A DNA stretch of 6,354 nt, taken from the NCBI GenBank assembly GCA_031376285.1, contig JANMDN010000072.1, positions 1-6,354 of the forward strand. Reading direction: 5' to 3'. The stretch is from JANMDN01 sp031376285. Lineage in GTDB: Bacteria; Actinomycetota; Thermoleophilia; Miltoncostaeales; Miltoncostaeaceae. Position numbers and translations under genes: made by a program. This document shows positions 1-6,182 of the stretch, piece after piece. Within the stretch, counting starts at the first letter, position 1; each line of letters opens with the position of its first letter. The notes under the pieces are model-generated. The model did not search any database. It saw only the letters and a program-made list of their open reading frames with translations, and had not been told where the DNA came from.

Positions 1-1
1 G

Positions 2-226
2 CTCATGCAGCGGTCCGGAGAGGAACGGCTCACAATGGGGTGTGCAATGCGTGAGACGGCGCGTGCACTGGTTGAAGCGTCTATTCTCGAACAAGACCCA
101 CAGGCCACCCCTGAAGCTGTCCGCAAAGGCCTCTTCCTCCGCTTCTACGGACACGAATTCGATGCTGAATCCCGTGCCAAGATCCTCTCCGCCATCGAAT
201 CCGCAACCTATCCCGTCGCCAGGTAG
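2..226 (+). CDS. Small uncharacterised protein, 5'-truncated by window edge
   Basis: This frame is open from the first base of the window and ends with TAG at 224-226. The first ATG is at 5, with further in-frame ATGs at 35 and 47, but no SD is visible for any of them, so the true start may lie upstream of the window. The visible 73 residues are helical and soluble, with no signal peptide or membrane segment. They contain a pattern I recall from a family of short uncharacterised bacterial proteins: a GCAM-like helix, an 'ASILEQDP' segment, then 'LFLRFYGHEFD' near the C terminus. Such proteins carry no catalytic motif I know, and some lie next to small toxin or nucleotidyltransferase genes, but the partner would be outside this window. 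It is separated from the RM operon by 330 bp of repeat-rich DNA, so it is probably not co-transcribed with it. Function unknown; that the frame is a real gene is moderately sure. Confidence 0.6.
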   Translation, partial: LMQRSGEERLTMGCAMRETARALVEASILEQDPQATPEAVRKGLFLRFYGHEFDAESRAKILSAIESATYPVAR

Positions 227-261
227 CCGATCTTCGCTTCACCCTCTGCTTCACAGAGCAA

Positions 262-288
262 ATAGACCAGATTCACCAGACAGACCGT
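262..288. repeat. Degenerate 9-bp repeat, three units
   Basis: Three consecutive 9-mers (ATAGACCAG, ATTCACCAG, ACAGACCGT) match the consensus of the larger array at 323-385. They are separated from it by 34 bp of pyrimidine-rich sequence with no repeat. This looks like a decayed arm of the same array. Confidence 0.6.
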
Positions 289-322
289 CTTCAGCCTCTG
301 TCCCGCCAACCAAACAAACCAA

Positions 323-385
323 ATAGACCAGACAGACCAGATAGACCAGATAGACCAGCCAGACCAGCCAGACCAGCCAGACCCC
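323..385. repeat. 9-bp tandem repeat array, seven units
   Basis: Seven head-to-tail 9-mers can be read directly: ATAGACCAG, ACAGACCAG, ATAGACCAG twice, CCAGACCAG twice, then a decayed CCAGACCCC. All variation is at the first two positions (AT, AC or CC), while AGACCAG is fixed in the first six units. Neighbouring units share variants, which suggests growth by local slippage. It is non-coding, and unit length and the lack of unique spacers rule out a CRISPR array. Confidence 0.9.
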
Positions 386-422
386 CTCAGCCCTTCTCCT
401 ACATCTCAGTACTGGACCAGAC

Positions 423-457
423 AACTCAGAACCCAGAACTCATAACTCAGAACTTCC
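423..457. repeat. 7-bp tandem repeat (AACTCAG type), about four to five units
   Basis: Units AACTCAG, AACCCAG, AACTCAT and AACTCAG run head to tail from 423 to 450, followed by a decayed AACTTCC. This is a second microsatellite-like array, different from the 9-bp array and starting 37 bp after it. It is non-coding and about 100 bp upstream of hsdM. Confidence 0.75.
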
Positions 458-556
458 CCAAACGGGCGGGGTGCTTTCTTGCGGGGGAAGGGGTATTCTT
501 CGGCGCAATAACGAGGATGGAAGTTAGCTTGCACGTGGAAAGGGCTAGTACGACCA

Positions 557-2140
557 ATGGCGACTAAAGGAAAGACGGCAGCGAAGGTAGATACCGGCGC
601 CAATCTCGGCTTTGAGGCCAAGCTGTGGCAGATGGCCGATGGCCTCCGCAACAACATGGATGCGGCGGAGTACAAGCACGTCGTCCTCGGCCTGATCTTC
701 CTGCAGTACATCTCCGACGCCTTCGAGGCGAAGCACGCTGAGCTCGAAACGCAGCGCAAGAAGGGCGCCGACCCCGAAGATCCCGACGAATACAAAGCCG
801 CCGGCATCTTCTGGGTGCCGAAGGAAGCGCGTTGGTCCTATCTCAAGGCGAAGGCTCCGCAGCCGACCATCGGCACGCTGGTCGACGATGCGATGGCCGC
901 GATCGAGCGCGACAATCCCTCCCTCAAGACCGTGCTGCCGAAAGACTTTGGGCGAGTAGGCCTCGACAAGATACGACTCGGACAGATCATCAATTTGGTC
1001 AGCGATATCGCCCTAGGCCATACCGCCGACCGCGCCAAGGACACCTTAGGCCGCGTCTATGAATACTTTCTCTCCCGGTTCGCCAGCGCCGAGGGCAAGA
1101 GCGGCGGCCAATTCTACACGCCCTCCAGCGTGGTGCGCGTGCTGGTCGAAATGCTCGCGCCCTACAAGGGCCGCGTCTACGACCCCTGCTGTGGCTCAGG
1201 AGGCATGTTCGTCAGCAGCGAGAAGTTCATCGAGGCCCACAGTGGCAAGCTCGGCGACATCTCCATCTACGGCCAGGAATCCAACTACACCACCTGGCGC
1301 CTGGCCAAGATGAACCTCGCCATCCGCGGAATCGACGCGCAGATCGGCCACGGTGATACCTTCCACCATGACGTACATCCTGATTTGAAGGCAGACTACG
1401 TGCTGGCCAACCCGCCCTTCAACGACAGCGACTGGCGCGGCGAACTGCTCAAGGACGACAAGCGCTGGGTGTACGGCGTGCCCCCGGCGGGTAACGCCAA
1501 CTACGCCTGGGTGCAACACTTCATTCATCATCTCGCGCCTACTGGACTCGCGGGCTTCGTCCTCGCGAACGGCTCGATGTCGTCGAATCAATCGAATGAG
1601 GGTGAGATCCGCAAGGCCATCATCGAGGCCGACCTCGTGGACTGCATGGTGGCACTGCCGGGGCAATTGTTCTACTCGACGCAGATCCCGGTCTGCCTCT
1701 GGTTCCTCGCTCGCAACAAGAAGAACGGTCCCCGTTCGACAGGCTCAGGGCATGGGTTCAGAGACCGTCGCGGCGAGACGCTCTTCATCGATGCCCGCAA
1801 GATGGGAACCTTGGTGGATCGCGTGCATCGAGAGCTTACCGACGACGACCTCGCGAAGATTGCTGGCAACTACCACGCCTGGCGCGGTGACAAAGGCGCG
1901 GGCAAGTATGTGGACATGGCCGGCTTCTGTATGGCCGCGAAGCTTGACGACATACGCAAGCATGGCTATGTGCTCACGCCGGGACGCTATGTGGGTGCCG
2001 AGGCGGTTGAAGTGGATGCTGAGCCTTTCAAAGAGAAGATGAAGCGGCTCACCAAGACGTTGCGGCAGCAGCAGGCCGAGGCTGCGAAGCTGGACGCCGC
2101 CATCGCCACCAATCTGAAGGAGCTGGGATATGGCGGGTAA
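557..2140 (+). CDS. hsdM: Type I restriction-modification DNA methyltransferase subunit HsdM
   Basis: Modification subunit of a type I RM enzyme. It transfers a methyl group from S-adenosylmethionine to N6 of adenine at the site chosen by HsdS, normally as an M2S complex in the cytoplasm. The 527 residues are close to the usual family length. An HsdM_N-type helical domain covers about 18-170 (FEAKLWQMADGLRNNM, then YKHVVLGLIFLQYISDAFE). The N6-methylase domain follows: QFYTP at 185-189, the SAM-binding motif I DPCCGSGGMF at 209-218 and the catalytic motif IV NPPF at 285-288. The C terminus (about 485-520) is a charged helix suited to contact HsdS. The ATG at 557 begins just before the conserved domain; its SD (GGAAAGGG, 537-544) is weak. 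First gene of the operon, overlapping hsdS by 11 nt. Oddity: residues about 392-400 (PRSTGSGHG) look like an insertion encoded by a short interspersed repeat. All catalytic motifs are intact. Confidence 0.97.
   Translation: MATKGKTAAKVDTGANLGFEAKLWQMADGLRNNMDAAEYKHVVLGLIFLQYISDAFEAKHAELETQRKKGADPEDPDEYKAAGIFWVPKEARWSYLKAKAPQPTIGTLVDDAMAAIERDNPSLKTVLPKDFGRVGLDKIRLGQIINLVSDIALGHTADRAKDTLGRVYEYFLSRFASAEGKSGGQFYTPSSVVRVLVEMLAPYKGRVYDPCCGSGGMFVSSEKFIEAHSGKLGDISIYGQESNYTTWRLAKMNLAIRGIDAQIGHGDTFHHDVHPDLKADYVLANPPFNDSDWRGELLKDDKRWVYGVPPAGNANYAWVQHFIHHLAPTGLAGFVLANGSMSSNQSNEGEIRKAIIEADLVDCMVALPGQLFYSTQIPVCLWFLARNKKNGPRSTGSGHGFRDRRGETLFIDARKMGTLVDRVHRELTDDDLAKIAGNYHAWRGDKGAGKYVDMAGFCMAAKLDDIRKHGYVLTPGRYVGAEAVEVDAEPFKEKMKRLTKTLRQQQAEAAKLDAAIATNLKELGYGG
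1732..1751. repeat. Short interspersed repeat-like element inside hsdM
   Basis: The 20-mer CCGTTCGACAGGCTCAGGGC (reverse complement GCCCTGAGCCTGTCGAACGG) matches, from memory, a very common short interspersed motif of environmental bacterial genomes that usually lies between genes. It is the only copy in the window. Here it is translated as RSTGSG within a low-complexity, glycine/serine-rich stretch between the conserved LWFLARNKKNG and RDRRGETLFIDARK blocks of HsdM. It keeps the frame, so the protein is probably functional. The identification as a repeat rests on recollection, not a search. Confidence 0.55.
2117..2122 (+). promoter_or_regulatory. Shine-Dalgarno site for hsdS
   Basis: AAGGAG lies 7 nt before the ATG at 2130, inside the last codons of hsdM. 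It supports the 2130 start, and with it the 11-nt overlap of hsdM and hsdS, over the later in-frame ATG at 2160. Confidence 0.75.
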
Positions 2141-3506
2141 GTCGCGCACAGCGACTGTCATGGAGCTTCAGCAGGAAGGAATCTTGCTCGTCGAGGATGG
2201 CAACCACGGGGAGTACAGACCACGACCGGATGAGTTTGTCGATCATGGCGTTGCGTTCATTCGGGCAACAGACATGGATGCCGGCCGAGTTCTGTTTGAG
2301 TCAGCGTCGAAGATCAATGAGCTGGCACGACAGAGAATAACTAAGGGCATTGGGGCTCCCGGCGATGTTCTGCTCTCGCACAAGGGAACCGTAGGTAAGG
2401 TGGCCTTGGTACCCAATGACGCGCCACCGTTTGTTTGTAGTCCGCAGACAACTTTCTGGAGAACTCTTGATCCACAGCGTCTGGACCGTAGGTTTCTATA
2501 TGCCTTCCTGCGGTCCCCTGGATTTCACGCCCAGCTTGCAACGAGAGCGGGGGAAACGGACATGGCTCCCTATGTGAGCCTTACCTCGCAGCGTGGGCTT
2601 TCCGTCACATTGCCATCAATCGAAACCCAACGAACTCTTGCTCACATCCTCGGCACGCTGGACAACAAGATCGAGCTGAACCGTCGGGTGAACGAGACGC
2701 TGGAGGCTGTGGCGCGGGCGCTCTTCAAGTCGTGGTTCGTGGACTTCGACCCCGTCCGCGCCAAGGCCGAAGGTCGCGACACCGGCTTGCCGAAACACAT
2801 CGCCGATCTGTTTCCGGATTCCTTCGAGGACTCTGGGCTGGGGGAGATTCCGAAGGGGTGGAAGGTGGACGTTCTGGAGAAGGCCCTGGTCGAGTTGGAA
2901 GTGGGTGGCAGACCCAAGGGCGGCGTGTCTGGATACACCGAGGGTGTACCCAGCATCGGCGCGGAGAGCATCGTCGATCTAGGGATCTTTGACTTCTCCA
3001 AGACGAAGTACGTGCCACGGGAGTTCTTCGATGGAATGACTAAAGGGCACGTGAAGAGTCGGGACGTGCTCCTATATAAGGACGGAGGCCGCCCAGGAGA
3101 GTACGAGCCCCACGTTACGATGTTCGGCGATGGCTTTCCCTTCAGCACTTGCGCGATCAACGAGCACGTCTACCGGCTGCGAGCGAAGGCGGAGCTGGGA
3201 CAAAACTTCCTGTTCTTCAGTCTCTCGTCCAACCACCTGATGGAGGAGATGCGCATTAAGGGGACGGGCGTCGCGATCCCCAGTCTCAACTCGACGCAAG
3301 TGAAGTCACTCACGACTCTCATACCGCTACGCGAAGCTACTCGTGCATTCGATGCGATCGTTGAACCATGGATTGCTCGTTTGTTGGCGAGCTGCAACGA
3401 ATCTCGCACCCTAGCTGCTCTGCGCGACACGCTGCTGCCCAAGCTTATATCCGGCGAGCTGCGGGTGAAGGACGCGGAGCGCGTCTGCGAGAGGGGCGCC
3501 GCATGA
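2130..3506 (+). CDS. hsdS: Type I restriction-modification specificity subunit HsdS
   Basis: DNA-recognition subunit that directs both methylation and cleavage to a bipartite site. The 458 residues have the classic double architecture. Target recognition domain (TRD) 1 covers about 1-165 and includes GAPGDVLLSHKGTVGKVAL near 75-93. A central conserved helical spacer at about 166-215 has QRTLAHILGTLDNKIELNRR and ALFKSWFVDFDPVRAK. TRD2 spans about 236-395, opening with GEIPKGWKV. A C-terminal conserved helix follows (about 401-450, with LRDTLLPKLISGELRV). The two TRDs differ in sequence, so an asymmetric two-part target is expected; the bases cannot be read from sequence. The gene overlaps hsdM by 11 nt and the next gene by 4 nt, indicating translational coupling. 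Both TRD blocks look a little less GC-rich than hsdM, as expected for exchangeable TRDs. No inverted repeats, recombinase or second partial hsdS is visible, so there is no sign of a specificity-switching shufflon here. Confidence 0.96.
   Translation: MAGKSRTATVMELQQEGILLVEDGNHGEYRPRPDEFVDHGVAFIRATDMDAGRVLFESASKINELARQRITKGIGAPGDVLLSHKGTVGKVALVPNDAPPFVCSPQTTFWRTLDPQRLDRRFLYAFLRSPGFHAQLATRAGETDMAPYVSLTSQRGLSVTLPSIETQRTLAHILGTLDNKIELNRRVNETLEAVARALFKSWFVDFDPVRAKAEGRDTGLPKHIADLFPDSFEDSGLGEIPKGWKVDVLEKALVELEVGGRPKGGVSGYTEGVPSIGAESIVDLGIFDFSKTKYVPREFFDGMTKGHVKSRDVLLYKDGGRPGEYEPHVTMFGDGFPFSTCAINEHVYRLRAKAELGQNFLFFSLSSNHLMEEMRIKGTGVAIPSLNSTQVKSLTTLIPLREATRAFDAIVEPWIARLLASCNESRTLAALRDTLLPKLISGELRVKDAERVCERGAA
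3491..3496 (+). promoter_or_regulatory. Shine-Dalgarno site for the RloC/PrrC-like gene
   Basis: GAGGGG lies 6 nt before the ATG at 3503, within the last codons of hsdS. It fixes the start at the ATGA overlap rather than the in-frame ATG at 3368, which is buried in hsdS. Confidence 0.7.
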
Positions 3507-5806
3507 TCAACCGCCTACAACTCCTCCGGAACGTTGGCCAGTTCGATTCCGTAAGCAGCGCGGCGAACATCCCCCTCACGCGGCTCACCCTCGTTTACTC
3601 GGAGAACGGTAGAGGCAAAACGACCCTCGCGGCTGTGCTGCGGTCGCTGGCCACGGGCGATGCCATGCCGATCGCCGAGCGACGGCGACTCGCTGCTCAG
3701 CATCCGCCCCATGTCATTCTCGACTGTTGCGGCGGCCCGCCGTCAGCGATCTTCGAGAACAACACATGGAACCGCACACTCGCGGACCTCGTGGTGTTCG
3801 ACGACGTCTTCATCGATCAGAACGTGCACTCCGGATTGGCCGTTCAGGCGCACCATCGGCAGAATCTGCATGAGCTGATTCTTGGCGCCCAGGCGGTCGT
3901 GCTGAGCACGCTGGTCCAGCAGCTCGTTGCGAGAATCGAAGAACATAATCACGAACTGAGGGCCAGGGAGAGTGCGATTCCAGCCGCGGACCGTGGGCCT
4001 CTCTCCGTGGATGCCTTCTGTGCATTGCCTGCACGAGTCGACGTTGAGGAGGCGATCGAGGAGGCGGCGCGGGCTCTCGCCGCAGCAAGGGATCAAGAAG
4101 CGATCCGCACGATGCAAAGCTTCGATGCGCTGAATCTGCCCGAGTTCGATCTCACCGTGACCGAGCGAGTGCTGCACCATGATTTGCCTGCCGTGGACGC
4201 GGCAACTCTGGCGCGTGTCCAAGAACATCTGGCTGGCCTGGGGCCTGGCGGTGAGGCATGGGTAGCTGATGGGATGCGCCGGATGCCGCAGGGGCAAGGC
4301 AGTAACGCGTCCAGCAATTGCCCGTTCTGCGCACAGGATCTCGGAGGGGCGCCGATCCTCCAGCATTACCGCGCGTACTTCAGCGAGGCATACGCGTTTC
4401 TGAAGCGTGCGGTAGCAGACGCCATCAGGACAGTGGAGCAAGCTCATGGCGGCGATGTGCCTGCAGGACTCGAACGCGCGGTGCGGGTCGCCATCGAGCG
4501 CCGGCAGTTCTGGTCGCGCTTCTGCGATGTGACTGAAGTCACCATCGACACAGCCACTATCGTCCGGGATTGGCGAGCGGCGCGGGAAGCCGTCGTTGGG
4601 CAGCTCGCTGCAAAACAGGCCGCTCCGCTGGAGCGCATGGAGGTCTCTGACCAGACTCGGGCGCTTGTCGCGACCTACGAAGCTCATCGGCAGACGATTG
4701 CCACGATCAACCAACGGCTTCAGCACGCCAACCACTCGATCGAGGTCGCGAGGGAGCGCGCGGCAACGGCCAACTCAACTGTGCTGGCTCAAGATCTCGC
4801 TCGGCTCAAGGCGACAAAGGCTCGACATGAGCCAGCGACGGCAGCGCGCTGCGACGAGTACCTACAGGAACGGACGGCCAAGGAAGCTACTGAACGGCAG
4901 CGCGATCAAGCCAAAGCCGCGCTGGAGCAGCATCGGACTCAGGTATTCCCCGGGTACCAGACCGCCATCAATCTCTACCTCGCACGGTTCAACGCGGGTT
5001 TCCGTCTCGACAGCGTGACTTATGCGAACACACGGGGAGGACCGACCTGCACGTACAACGTGGTCATCAATAACACCCCCGTGCCGGTCGGTGGTGCAGA
5101 GCCCGAACTTGGCGCGCCGTCTTTCCGGAACACCCTCAGCGCTGGTGATCGCAATACCTTGGCCCTGGCCTTCTTCTTCGCCTCGCTTGACCAAGACACG
5201 CGTTTAATGAACAAGGTCGTCGTCATCGACGACCCGATTTCGAGCCTAGACGAGCATCGAGCCCTGACGACTGTGCAGGAGATTCGTCGTCTCGCGGAGC
5301 GGGCCGCCCAGGTCATTGTCCTCTCCCACAACAAGCCGTTCATGTGCCGACTCTGGGAGGGCGCCGATACGACCGTGCGATCGGCTATCGAGGTAGTCCG
5401 CGACGGGGCAGGCTCCACTCTCCGTGTATGGGACGTCGCCCATGACGCGGTTACCGAGCATGATCGCCGCGATGCCAAGCTGCGCGCCTTTCTCGATACC
5501 GGCGCAGGAGACATGCGAGAGGTCGCTTGGTCGATCCGTCCGCATCTCGAAGCGTTTCTTCGCGTTGTGTGCCCAGGGAAGTTTCCCCCTGGAACGTTGC
5601 TCGGCCCGTTTCGGAATCTCTGCCGACAGAACCTCGGTACCCCCAATCAACTTCTGGATCAGAACGCGATCCGAGAACTCGATGAGATCGTCGAATACGT
5701 GAACAGGTTTCACCACGACACCAATCCGGCTTGGGAAACCGAGACGATCAACGACCACGAACTACGTGGCTTCGTAGACCGGGCGCTACGGTTCGCCGGG
5801 CCATGA
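3503..5806 (+). CDS. RloC/PrrC-like AAA_13-family ATPase, candidate anticodon nuclease
   Basis: A 767-residue ABC/SMC-type ATPase of the RloC/PrrC (AAA_13) kind. Walker A is VYSENGRGKTT at 31-41 (K39, T40). A family block VVFDDVFIDQN lies at 97-107. A mostly helical middle (about 110-490) holds a zinc-hook-like CPFC (C273, C276). The ABC signature LSAGDRNTLALAFF is at 545-558, Walker B with D-loop VVVIDDPISSLDEHR at 572-586, and the H-loop VIVLSHNK around H609. The last 150 residues hold IRPHLEAF (R679-x3-E683) and NRFHHDTNP (H737, H738), which can supply the Arg-Glu-His set described for PrrC/RloC anticodon nucleases. In such proteins the nucleotide-binding part controls cleavage of a tRNA anticodon loop, and the RM enzyme keeps PrrC silent. 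The position between hsdS and hsdR and the ATGA overlap fit the prr gene order. ATPase identity is sure; the nuclease role is inferred. It could instead be an RM-associated SMC-like ATPase lacking nuclease activity. Confidence 0.85.
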   Translation: MINRLQLLRNVGQFDSVSSAANIPLTRLTLVYSENGRGKTTLAAVLRSLATGDAMPIAERRRLAAQHPPHVILDCCGGPPSAIFENNTWNRTLADLVVFDDVFIDQNVHSGLAVQAHHRQNLHELILGAQAVVLSTLVQQLVARIEEHNHELRARESAIPAADRGPLSVDAFCALPARVDVEEAIEEAARALAAARDQEAIRTMQSFDALNLPEFDLTVTERVLHHDLPAVDAATLARVQEHLAGLGPGGEAWVADGMRRMPQGQGSNASSNCPFCAQDLGGAPILQHYRAYFSEAYAFLKRAVADAIRTVEQAHGGDVPAGLERAVRVAIERRQFWSRFCDVTEVTIDTATIVRDWRAAREAVVGQLAAKQAAPLERMEVSDQTRALVATYEAHRQTIATINQRLQHANHSIEVARERAATANSTVLAQDLARLKATKARHEPATAARCDEYLQERTAKEATERQRDQAKAALEQHRTQVFPGYQTAINLYLARFNAGFRLDSVTYANTRGGPTCTYNVVINNTPVPVGGAEPELGAPSFRNTLSAGDRNTLALAFFFASLDQDTRLMNKVVVIDDPISSLDEHRALTTVQEIRRLAERAAQVIVLSHNKPFMCRLWEGADTTVRSAIEVVRDGAGSTLRVWDVAHDAVTEHDRRDAKLRAFLDTGAGDMREVAWSIRPHLEAFLRVVCPGKFPPGTLLGPFRNLCRQNLGTPNQLLDQNAIRELDEIVEYVNRFHHDTNPAWETETINDHELRGFVDRALRFAGP

Positions 5807-5818
5807 GCCTATGAGCCA
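5803..5818 (+). repeat. 8-bp direct duplication at the ATPase/hsdR junction
   Basis: ATGAGCCT (5803-5810) is followed at once by ATGAGCCA (5811-5818). The first copy carries the stop codon of the ATPase gene as ATGA; the second supplies the hsdR start. With one copy only, stop and start would overlap as ATGA, as at the hsdS/ATPase junction. The first ATG also opens a three-codon frame whose TGA (5812-5814) overlaps the hsdR ATG. Confidence 0.6.
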
Positions 5819-6182
5819 GTCCTTTACTGAATCCGTTGTCGAAGACGCTGCCCTCGCCTGGCTCGAAGCTCTCGGCTACGCTGTGATCTACGGCCCCGAG
5901 ATCGCAGCCGGTGAGCCTGCCGCCGAGCGCAGTGACCCCAACTATCGTGATGTGGTGTTGGAGCGGCGGTTGCGGCAGGCGCTTGGACACCTCAATCCAG
6001 ACCTGCCCGCAGAAGCGCTGGAAGATGCCTATCGTAAGCTGACGCGAACCGATGCACCATCGCTGGTGGAGCGCAACCGCGCTGTGCATCTCATGCTCGT
6101 AAACGGAGTCACGGTCGAGCATCGTCGGCCAGACGAATCGATTGCAGGCGCGCAGGCGCACGTCATTGGGAGGGTAGCCTGA
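5811..6182 (+). CDS. hsdR: Truncated HsdR (type I restriction subunit), N-terminal fragment only
   Basis: The first ~117 residues match what I know as the start of HsdR in this family: FTESVVEDAALAWLEALGY, GEPAAERSDPNYRDVVLE, LVERNRAVHLML and the GVTVEHRR / IAGAQAHVI block. HsdR is normally about 1000 residues, with an N-terminal PD-(D/E)xK nuclease and then DEAD-like translocase domains. Here similarity stops after 'HVI', four unrelated residues (GRVA) follow, and TGA closes the frame at 6180-6182, giving 123 residues. The fragment ends before the catalytic Asp and ExK residues of the nuclease and lacks the whole motor, so it cannot cut DNA by itself. The start at 5811 lies 4 nt after the ATPase stop, with no clear SD, so translation is probably coupled. 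Its stop overlaps the next ATG. Most likely a broken gene left by insertion or recombination. Less likely, it is a retained small protein with a scaffold or regulatory role. Confidence 0.85.
   Translation: MSQSFTESVVEDAALAWLEALGYAVIYGPEIAAGEPAAERSDPNYRDVVLERRLRQALGHLNPDLPAEALEDAYRKLTRTDAPSLVERNRAVHLMLVNGVTVEHRRPDESIAGAQAHVIGRVA
6168..6174 (+). promoter_or_regulatory. Strong Shine-Dalgarno site for the deaminase-like gene
   Basis: GGGAGGG, containing the full GGAGG core at 6169-6173, ends 7 nt before the ATG at 6182. It is one of the best SD sites in the window and begins where hsdR similarity ends, so it probably came with the downstream gene. Confidence 0.75.

Larger units (their letters stand above)
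227..556. other. Repeat-rich intergenic region upstream of hsdM
   Basis: These 330 bases carry no convincing gene. The open frames across them have repetitive, low-complexity translations caused by the tandem arrays. The left part holds 9-bp repeats and the middle holds 7-bp repeats. The right part (about 456-556) is the likely 5' leader or promoter region of the hsd operon. No well-spaced -35/-10 pair could be picked out. A purine-rich stretch GGAAAGGG at 537-544 lies 12 nt before the hsdM ATG and may act as a loosely spaced SD. Confidence 0.6.

Noticed and set aside
323..385. CRISPR-like array
   Set aside because: Units are 9 bp with no unique spacers, so it is a simple tandem repeat.
453..490. 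Inverted repeat CTTCCCC / GGGGAAG with GC-rich middle, possible terminator or attenuator before hsdM
   Set aside because: The 24-nt loop is long, the stem is only 7 bp and no U-tract follows the right arm. The CTTTCTT inside the loop is on the wrong side. It is more likely chance in G-rich DNA.
479..511. Sigma-70-like promoter for hsdM (TTGCGG with TATTCT or CAATAA)
   Set aside because: The spacers are about 9 and 21 bp, outside the usual 16-18, so no promoter call is supported.
406..807. Reverse-strand open frame of 133 codons covering the 7-bp repeats and the hsdM start
   Set aside because: It is antisense to conserved hsdM codons and its C terminus is the translation of the microsatellite. 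No family resemblance.
3368..3502. In-frame ATG at 3368 extending the ATPase gene by 45 codons
   Set aside because: The extension lies wholly inside the conserved C terminus of hsdS, has a composition typical of an off-frame translation, and the ATG at 3503 has a good SD and begins right at the family's N-terminal pattern.
2130..3506. Phase-variable hsdS with invertible TRDs
   Set aside because: No inverted repeats flanking either TRD, no second partial hsdS and no recombinase gene are visible in the window.
3743..4735. Long reverse-strand open frame (330 codons) opposite the ATPase gene
   Set aside because: It is the antisense shadow of a high-GC gene. The sense frame has all the ABC ATPase motifs; the antisense product resembles nothing.
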